Positions 56,578 to 64,000 of a stretch of 64,000 bases of DNA are shown one piece after another; positions within the stretch are counted from its first letter, which is position 1; each line of letters begins with the position of its first letter. The DNA is from Hemibagrus wyckioides (Eukaryota > Chordata > Actinopteri > Siluriformes > Bagridae), in the NCBI RefSeq assembly GCF_019097595.1, contig NC_080735.1:13402917-13466916 (forward strand), given 5' to 3'. A program made the position numbers and the translations under genes. A model generated the notes under the pieces. The model was not told the DNA's origin and ran no database searches. It saw only the letters and a program-made list of their open reading frames with translations.

Positions 56578-59500
56578 GTAGGTTTAACGAACTTGTTTAG
56601 TGTCTGTCTGACCTGTTTGTCTGTGTGTGTACCTGTGTGTCCTCTACTTTACGTGTACACGAAACACACATTGACACACACACGTACATACACTTGCACA
56701 TGCACACACTAAACAAACGGACGAAGGCGACCAGGATCTCGGCGCTTGTCTTATGCCATCCTTCCATCCCGTTTGCTTGCCCATCTCCAAACTCCCACCA
56801 TTTTTTCTGTCGTCTGTCAAGTCAAGGGTCTCCAGTCCCTTGCCGTTCTGTCCCACCTGAAATACACATGCAGACATAAAAAAAAAGAAAAAAGAAAAGT
56901 CACCACATGTTCATGTGTACCATCCTCAGAACCCATCTTTATTATCTGTTTTGGGCCTGACTGGATAACACCACACCCATGAAGTAAAAGCGTTTGATGT
57001 TGGTGCAGCGTGAAAGCAGTTTGTTCATTAATTCAGCAGACCTCTATGAGACGAAACAAGGCTCGACTTCTTATTTACTGGTGCAGTCATTTACTCCGAG
57101 ACACAGAAATCTGCTTTGTTATAATTATTTTGTAATCACTCACAATAAATTAAGCACACTTGGGAATGTTCATGGTTGAACCGATTTCCATGTTTACGTC
57201 GTAACGTCCCATTTGGAATAATGGAAATAGGGATGTCAAAATCATATGGTACGTGCTAATCGGACTTTCTGTTAGCACTAACCCTCAGTGATTTAGATGC
57301 TTAAGGTGGTTAAACATCAGGTTTGTCTCTGCTTGGCGTGTTTTTCTTTAAAATAGCAAGAATCTATCAAAAATCTCGAGTAGGAAACATCGTCAGAATT
57401 TACATGTTAACATTAGACTTATTTCCTGATATCATCACCTCCCCTTTGGAAATGATTTGAAGTTCATCACTGCCCACTGGATTTTTATTTTACACCTTCC
57501 TCCTTCCTTTTTTCACTGGCTTTATTTTTTTTCCCCTGGACCACATCGTAGATCCTTATTTATCGAGTGTTTAATTTTCATGTGTCACTCTTTCGTCTTT
57601 ATTTTCTCTCACTCCTACATCTCGGCCAGTCTACCACCTGAGGGACGAACATCTCGCACATCTCTGGCCTCGTCAATTTCGGTCTCTCTTTCTCACCCTC
57701 ACTCCTCGCACCATCTCTTTCGTTCTTTCGCTCACAGCTGAACCCCCCCACACACACTCCACCGTCCCCTCCCCTTCCCCTTCCCCAACCCCTCAGCCAC
57801 CAGAAATCAGCTGACACGCCAAAGCGCTGCACTCCCAGATGGCACAGGAACAAACCCATTAGAGAATTAAAGGCAGCTTTCTGACTCATTCACAAATTCA
57901 CTCAGTTGGAGATCTCCAAGAACTTCTATCCTTTCAAAAACTTTTATGTTGTGTTGGTTTTACCGTGAACATTAGTAAGTCGATGTAACATCTCAGCACA
58001 AGCCTGAGAAAACACACTCTATAATTTCTTGAAATTAATAAAACAGGGAGGGAAAATATATCTATCTCTAAATGATAGTCTTCAAAATGGCACCTTAACG
58101 AATTATACTTCAAATTCCAGGCAAAAAAAAAGAAAGAAAAGTGAATTATCCCTATAGAGAGAATGATAAAATTGTGAAGATCCCTCCCTTTCATCCATTT
58201 CTTGCTTGTACGCCCACATTTCTGTCCATTTTCTGGTTTGCAATTCGTTTTTTTTGCCATTTTGGGCATGTTCAAGCATTACAATCCAGTTGGATTTACC
58301 CAAACAAGATTCTCATATAGTCTATCATTGCAGCTCCTCCTTCCTACTTCACACTTTTCTTGAATTTCAAGGACATCGTTGGAAAGCCTATGATTTGGCT
58401 CTATGGACATGTCAGTGGAGATCCTCTTGTGTTTCTTGTATTTTCTCTGTCCCATTTGTCCATCATCCAGATATCAGTGAGACACTGCAGAAAAGGTTGC
58501 AATGGTGAGTAACACAGGAAGACATGGTGATACCTACTCTTTTATTTTGTCTCCACTTGATATTGGTCAGGTGAAACATCTAGGTCCTTACAGGCTTAAA
58601 AAAAAGAAAGAAATCAGCTGATGCTTTCCAAATTGTTATTTAATAGGAAAGTTCATGAAATAGAAAACTGGTTTGTCAGGAGCCTGTTGCATCTATTTCA
58701 CCCTCCCAATTTTATGGTCAACAAATGTTTTCAGATACTTGATGACGGTGTCATACCAGTGATTATTTTTCCCTAGCACTACTCTGTGAGGACGCAAAAA
58801 AACCCCTACTTGGATGCACATAGATTACACTGCATGTGGGCATGGTTTTTGCACATCTCTCAGCATGCACCGAGAATTTGTCAAAGTTTTAAGGAATGCT
58901 TGAGTGTGGAGAGAAGTTATTAAGGAATATAATTTATCACCATGCTATTTATAAAATACCCCTAGTCAAGACAAGCCAGCTCAAATTTTGTTCTTCTGCC
59001 ATCCAACTGAAGCATCCAACAAATGAAAGCACATACCATTTTGTCTACATATTATTCATTTGAAACGTCTAGCCTAACTTTAGCTTGGCTAGAAAAAATA
59101 ATGTGCAAGAGAACATTTTACCGTTTTGCTAGACGGCTACTAATGACGCCTCGTTTTGTAGAACCCGAGTCTGTTACCGAAAACATCTGAAGCAGTGAGT
59201 GTACAGAATAAAACACAAGGGTGTGTGTTGTCATAGGGAAATAATCGTCGACTCAGTGGTGTGACGTGAAACGGAATTAGCACCAAGAAAGGTGATTATT
59301 TTCCAAAAAAACAGCACGTCCTTATGTGTTTTATTGCTCTTATACCACAGCAGTTTATCAATCAGCATTTTATTTAAAAGGTTAAACTAATATTTAAGGT
59401 TGTGAGAGTTCTTCATTCACACTTAACTGTAAATAGTTGTTCCCTAACCAGCCTTTCCAGCAAAAATGCAGCTTGTCATGTTAGCAGCCAGCGCAAAAGG

Positions 59501-60560
59501 CCTCTGCTGTGAAGACTCTTACTGACCTTTACAAAGCGTGGACACACAAACCTCCATCCATAAATGTTAAACGATGGACGGCTTCCCCATATCAAGGGTT
59601 ATATGTTTTCTTCTTCTTCATTTTTTAAAAAATAACCACACACATTTTAATCCATTTGGCTTAAATGATGTGGATCATCCACCATACCAAAGTCCCTGTG
59701 AATGAATCGTTACTATAGAAACAACAACAGAGGGCATAAATATAAAGCTTGGGTTGGAATTACAACCTCACATGAATCCACACCTTCCTAAGGAAAGGAC
59801 CGAACCGAGCTGTGGTATAAAACACAGATTTAAGGTTCCTAATCTGCTGCTGCTGTTTATTTGGGCTTATCGCTAATATCGTGCAACTGCACATCATTCT
59901 TCGTTTGCCGCACATCAGAATTCGACACTGCGTTCAGTCTGATTTGTTTTTATGACTCACGGAAACGTGCTCATCCCAGCAGAGCAACCTAAAATGGGTG
60001 TCAGTAGAAAAATGAAGCAGTTCGAGTTTAAGCTTTGCTCACATGCACAGCTCAGAGCACGAACCCTGCACGTACACCAGAGATGACAAACGACTCTTTG
60101 CTTTTTCTTGCCTTTCTCATAGTGATGCAATAAGAAGGCAGTGGAGGATGCAGGTGGGGATCTTCAAAGAGATCTGACCGACAGCTCGAGACCTACACCG
60201 GTGAAGATCTAAATATATATATCTCTTCTTCTTCTTCAAAAATAGTATCTTTTAAGATACAAAGAAAGAAGCCAAAAGGACAAAACTCACTGCAAACTTT
60301 CATTTCTCGGCTCACTAGTATCACCCCCCCCCACTTTTTCTCAAGAAGACGATGCCACCAGAGACATAAGCTCAGGAGTGCTATCCAGGGCATTTAGATG
60401 CATTTTTTGTATGTGTATTTTTACTAAACAAGACAGACATTTGTAATTCAGTATTTTATTTATTGATCTAGTTTATGTGTTAGGCAGAGCAGTTATTTTC
60501 CTGATTGATCATTGGACTGGATCTACAGTAAAGCCAAACCAATCCAGGGTCCATCCAGAA
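56578..60560. other. Non-coding DNA, possible intron of a downstream gene
   Basis: A short segment at 58471-58504 has a good pyrimidine-rich acceptor (CCATCATCCAG) and donor (ATG/GTGAGT) and could be a small exon. Nothing else supports it. The rest shows simple repeats only. Confidence 0.25.
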
Positions 60561-60562
60561 CC

Positions 60563-60564
<2 letters not shown>

Positions 60565-60596
<32 letters not shown>
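60565..60596. repeat. Poly(T) tract
   Basis: A homopolymer T run of about 31 bases. Confidence 0.9.
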
Positions 60597-60599
<3 letters not shown>

Positions 60600-60763
60600 C
60601 AATCCTTCCTTCCTTCCTGTGGTCCCCCTTGTGCTGCTTTATCCATTTGTCATCCCTCCATCTGAGGCTATGAGAGGAAGAGAGGAGACCCAGCTCAAAC
60701 CATCATGCCAGAGTTGAGCAGAGAGGATGGCAGTTGGGCTGGCAATGTTCAAGGTAGGAATAA

Positions 60764-60764
<1 letters not shown>

Positions 60765-60824
<60 letters not shown>
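60765..60824. repeat. (CTTT)n microsatellite
   Basis: Fifteen tandem CTTT units. It directly follows a donor-like AAG/GTAGGAAT at 60754. Confidence 0.95.
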
Positions 60825-62140
60825 AAACATAAAACACCAGGTTCAACCATATTTTGTTGCTGTAACTGTTTGATGGTTGACTGCTAGATATGCTGATATG
60901 TCTTGTGTGTGAGTGTGTGTGTTTGGACACATTTTCATATGTAGATGGGGACTAAATCTTTCTGAGCCCCTGCTGATAACTGCTTAAAAACAAAACATAA
61001 AGCTTTTATATAAAAAAAAAATAGAGAAAGAAACAGGCAATCAATCAATCAATCAATAAATAAATAAAATAGCCATAAGTTTCTTTTATGCTGCTGATAG
61101 TAGGATTAGGAATAGATTTGTGTGTATGCAAAGCATTAAATATTTGCTTTACTAATTCTAACAATGGAAGATAAGAACAAATAAGACATACTTCTCTTTC
61201 TCTCTAAACATAAACATCATGTTTACAGCCATATTTTATTGCTATAATTGTTTGTTGGTGTGCTGCCGGGATGTGTGTGTATGTGTGTGTGTGTGTGTCT
61301 GTGTGTGTGTGTGTGAGAAATACCCAAACCTCATGCTCCCCAAACTGCACTTAGTCTTGCTGCCTTTTTTCCAGGCTTGAGTAATGAATCTAGAGTCTTG
61401 TCCAGATATTTTAACAAAGTAGGTTAACAAGAAGAAAATGAAAGGAGAAAGAGGGATGTAATAAATGAGCAAAACACCCGCTGGCCTTTGCTTCCTTGTT
61501 TCCAGAACTAATAAAACTCATTTATAACGAGAGAGGTGAGCAACCACTCATCAGCCAGCCTAAATTGTTTGATAACGTGTCTCTGTCTTGGGACTCGTCT
61601 TTACTTATTAACGTAAGGTGACGGATTTGTTTTGCCCTTGCTCAGATGGGTCAGAAAAACTGCCACTCACGACCGTCCTTGATTGACAATACCCGAGGGA
61701 TCGAGGGGAAAGAGAGCGAAAATGTCTTTCACATCTTTCACTGCATTACTCGGAGAATCTGGTGGCGTGGCAACGAAGGTTCGGTTGGCATGGCAACTGA
61801 ACACTGGGACACCACAGAGACCTTGTGTGACATAACCGTTTCTGGTTCTTAACTATTGTGGTGAATTTTGTCAGACATTTTGTTGCGGTTATGAGGATGA
61901 ATGTTTTTTTTCACAGGACGCACCGTATCGGTCCTCTGTAACTGACACGCAACTCCATTAATGCCGGCATTTTCTGCAATGCAATCAAGCTGAATTAGGG
62001 GCTTTGCATTGGCACTTGACCGGATTCTTTCCCCTCTTCTGACTTCAATCCACATGGCGTTCCTCAGGGCTCATATTTAGGACCGTTTTCAATATAAAGC
62101 TCCACTTTAATGCACATTATCGAGAAATATAACACCTGTA
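60825..62140. other. Non-coding DNA with GT repeats
   Basis: GT/TG runs at 60903-60921 and 61270-61315. Otherwise nothing recognised. Confidence 0.4.
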
Positions 62141-62141
62141 T

Positions 62142-62273
62142 TGATATCCACAACAACTGGCCTCATCTATGGTGACTAGAACAACATTGACCAACCAGTT
62201 AAAGGGGATTTTGGTGTATGTGCTATAGTCTGTTTAAAAGAGCATTTTCTTATTAAATCAAACTAAATCTAAT
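62142..62273 (+). repeat. Duplicated segment, copy 1
   Basis: Shares with 63828-64000 the ordered blocks ATCCACAACAACTGG, GACTAGAACAACATTGACCA, ACCA and GTTTAAAAGAGCATTTTCTT. Direct orientation. Confidence 0.7.
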
Positions 62274-63827
62274 AACGTAGATACGGGAAAAAGCTTGTAG
62301 AGGACGCACTTTGCGTGCACGTGGATGTGTTCTCACAGCGCGCTCACCTGTGTTATGGTTTATCACTTCATTAGCGTGTACCTCTTTCCACCCTATTAAC
62401 AATTATTTGGCTCTGTTTCTTCTGGTACAAGGACGAGGTCCAGCTCACACAGGGTCTTTCTGACAGTGGTTTATTATAACGGCGTCTAAATCCATTACAC
62501 ACGATGCTAGCGAATGTGTTTCAGCATGTCTTGTAATGCTTTTTAATTGCTATTGGACGTTTCTTCAAGAGCAACAGATCCATCACAGGCTTTGGCAGCT
62601 TGCTATCGACTTCATTCAGCTTTATTCAGCTTCGCTGAGATGTAAAAATAAAAAGAATTAAAAGCTCATTTATTGGCTGTCTTTTTAAAACGATTGATCA
62701 AAATTATTTCACATCAGTATTTAAAAAAAACAAAAAAAAAACATTAAAAACAGCCCCTCAAAAAAACGTGTGTTGTATCTTCAAATTCAACAAATTAACA
62801 AAATCAACAAATTTCATTTGCATACGGGTTTTTCTTTTAGGTCCATCTTTCTCTAATATGTCGTTAATTTTTTTGTTTCTATTAAGCTGCAGTATTTTGA
62901 CGCACGCTAACCTTCTGACTGGATTTAATCATCTTTTTCTATTAAAACAAACCAAGCAATGCACATTTTCCGATAAAAAACTTGGTATCCAAGCATCCGG
63001 CCCACAATCTTGTAGTATTTATTCATTGATTTTTATGATTGTTACCTTTACGTACAGTTTTCACATTCTTCTTTGTTCATTTATTAACTGGATTATATTA
63101 TTATATTGGTGCTAGTTAGTCATTTCCCTCCCACCTACAATTAGTCTGAAATGCCAATGTGTGACTATTGACAGTTTTCCAAGAAGAGAGAAGATATGAC
63201 TCAGGTTCAAGCTTCACTCCTGGTTTCATTTTAGGATTCAGTTTACGGTTTTATTATTTGCTTTAAATTCTCCCAGCTTTGTTATACTGCCAGTCTGCTT
63301 TGTCCATTCACTTGCTCTAGATTGTTCTTGTCTCTCAGTCCTTGTTAACGTTTAACGGTGTTCATACTCTTAAAATAGCAACACTGAGGCTTCAGGAATA
63401 ATCTTCCCGTTTACCTCAGGAGCGTCGGCACAATTTAAACCCTCGTTTTTATTCTCAGGCCTGTTAGATGTGTTGCTCGATGACCTACGTGTGTATGCTG
63501 AATCAATTGTGTTTCAAAGATCAAGTTAAATGTATTAAGCAATTTGATTAACATGTACCTGAAGTCGACTTTCTTACCTCATTAATAAGGCACCTATTCT
63601 GCTGCGTAGCACCCAGTCACTGCCCTGTGGGCTCTGTTATAACGCTGAATGAACAGCAGACATTGCTGGTGTTTACCTCATTAGCCTTAAACTGTTTGGT
63701 GTGTGATGATGCATGTAAGCGTCTGTGTGTTTGTGTCTCTGCGCTAGAGACAGAGATAACCTGTTCTCTCTTGATCGATGGAGTACGTGTCTGTGTCAGC
63801 AGGGGAGATGGACTGATAGACACGAAG
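62274..63827. other. Non-coding DNA, nothing recognised
   Basis: A 115-codon frame at 62768-63115 is Phe/Ile/Leu-rich because of AT composition and lacks a domain or codon bias. Confidence 0.35.
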
Positions 63828-64000
63828 GTCATTATCCACAACAACTGGGCTCATCCAAGCGACTAGAACAACATTGACCAACCAATTATGGGGATTTGGG
63901 TTAGACTGTGTGTGTGTGTGTGTGTGTGTGTGTCTTTCTGTACAGGTTGTGCTAGCGTGTTTAAAAGAGCATTTTCTTATTGAATCAACGTGAATCTAAT
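63828..64000 (+). repeat. Duplicated segment, copy 2, with inserted GT run
   Basis: Same block order as 62142-62273, but a (GT)n run at about 63908-63932 and some 25 bases are inserted in the middle. Continues to or past the window edge. Confidence 0.7.

Noticed and set aside
62768..63115. 115-codon hydrophobic frame
   Set aside because: Composition follows the AT-rich DNA; no signal peptide logic, domain or splice context.

Overview
The window reads as teleost fish nuclear DNA, most likely from an ostariophysan and quite possibly a catfish. Reasons are the AT-rich intergenic sequence, small vertebrate-type exons with GT-AG introns, many DNA-transposon remnants (Tc1/mariner, Tigger-like MITEs, hAT, piggyBac), and a dispersed repeat around 33.1-34.1 kb of a kind I associate with catfish genomes. 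There are no bacterial features.

One host gene can be modelled end to end: ATF7IP (activating transcription factor 7-interacting protein, also MCAF1), the nuclear partner of the H3K9 methyltransferase SETDB1. It lies on the + strand with 13 coding exons from 29951 to 50951. The exon lengths add up to 2697 nt, an uninterrupted 898-residue frame. It shows the conserved N-terminal motif, the SETDB1-binding helical region, a SUMO-interacting VIDLTED motif and the C-terminal fibronectin type III domain. A probable non-coding 5' exon is at 29002-29068 and a poly(A) signal at 51496.

Two ATF7IP introns are swollen by piggyBac-superfamily DNA in the sense orientation. Intron 7 holds an 8.6-kb composite element (34830-43471) with TTAA on both sides, similar terminal and subterminal inverted repeats, a transposase with one intron whose third catalytic Asp is Asn, and a nested, apparently intact BEN-domain ORF. 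That ORF sits between its own long inverted repeats, next to a dead hAT element. Intron 12 holds a second, unrelated piggyBac transposase (47082-48869) with all three catalytic Asp residues and its Cys-rich tail. Its frame opens exactly at a 3' splice site that is phase-compatible with ATF7IP exon 12, so an ATF7IP-transposase fusion resembling human CSB-PGBD3 is possible.

The 29 kb upstream of ATF7IP has no protein gene I can defend. It holds a Tc1 remnant (7.9-9.0 kb), two copies of a Tigger-like MITE (11.9 and 14.0 kb), a tandem repeat with three CACGTG boxes (5.6-5.9 kb), and two families of reiterated hairpin-capable sequences. One family (about 125 bp, eight copies, seven of them at 540-760 bp spacing between 22.65 and 26.8 kb) alternates with a second GT/CCCC-rich module. 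This array is the least explained structure here. Downstream of ATF7IP (51.5-64 kb) there is a Tc1/mariner-like MITE, simple repeats, a GA-rich segment ending in a splice-donor-like site that may be a 5' UTR exon of a further gene, and a duplicated segment of about 130 bp at 62.1 and 63.8 kb.
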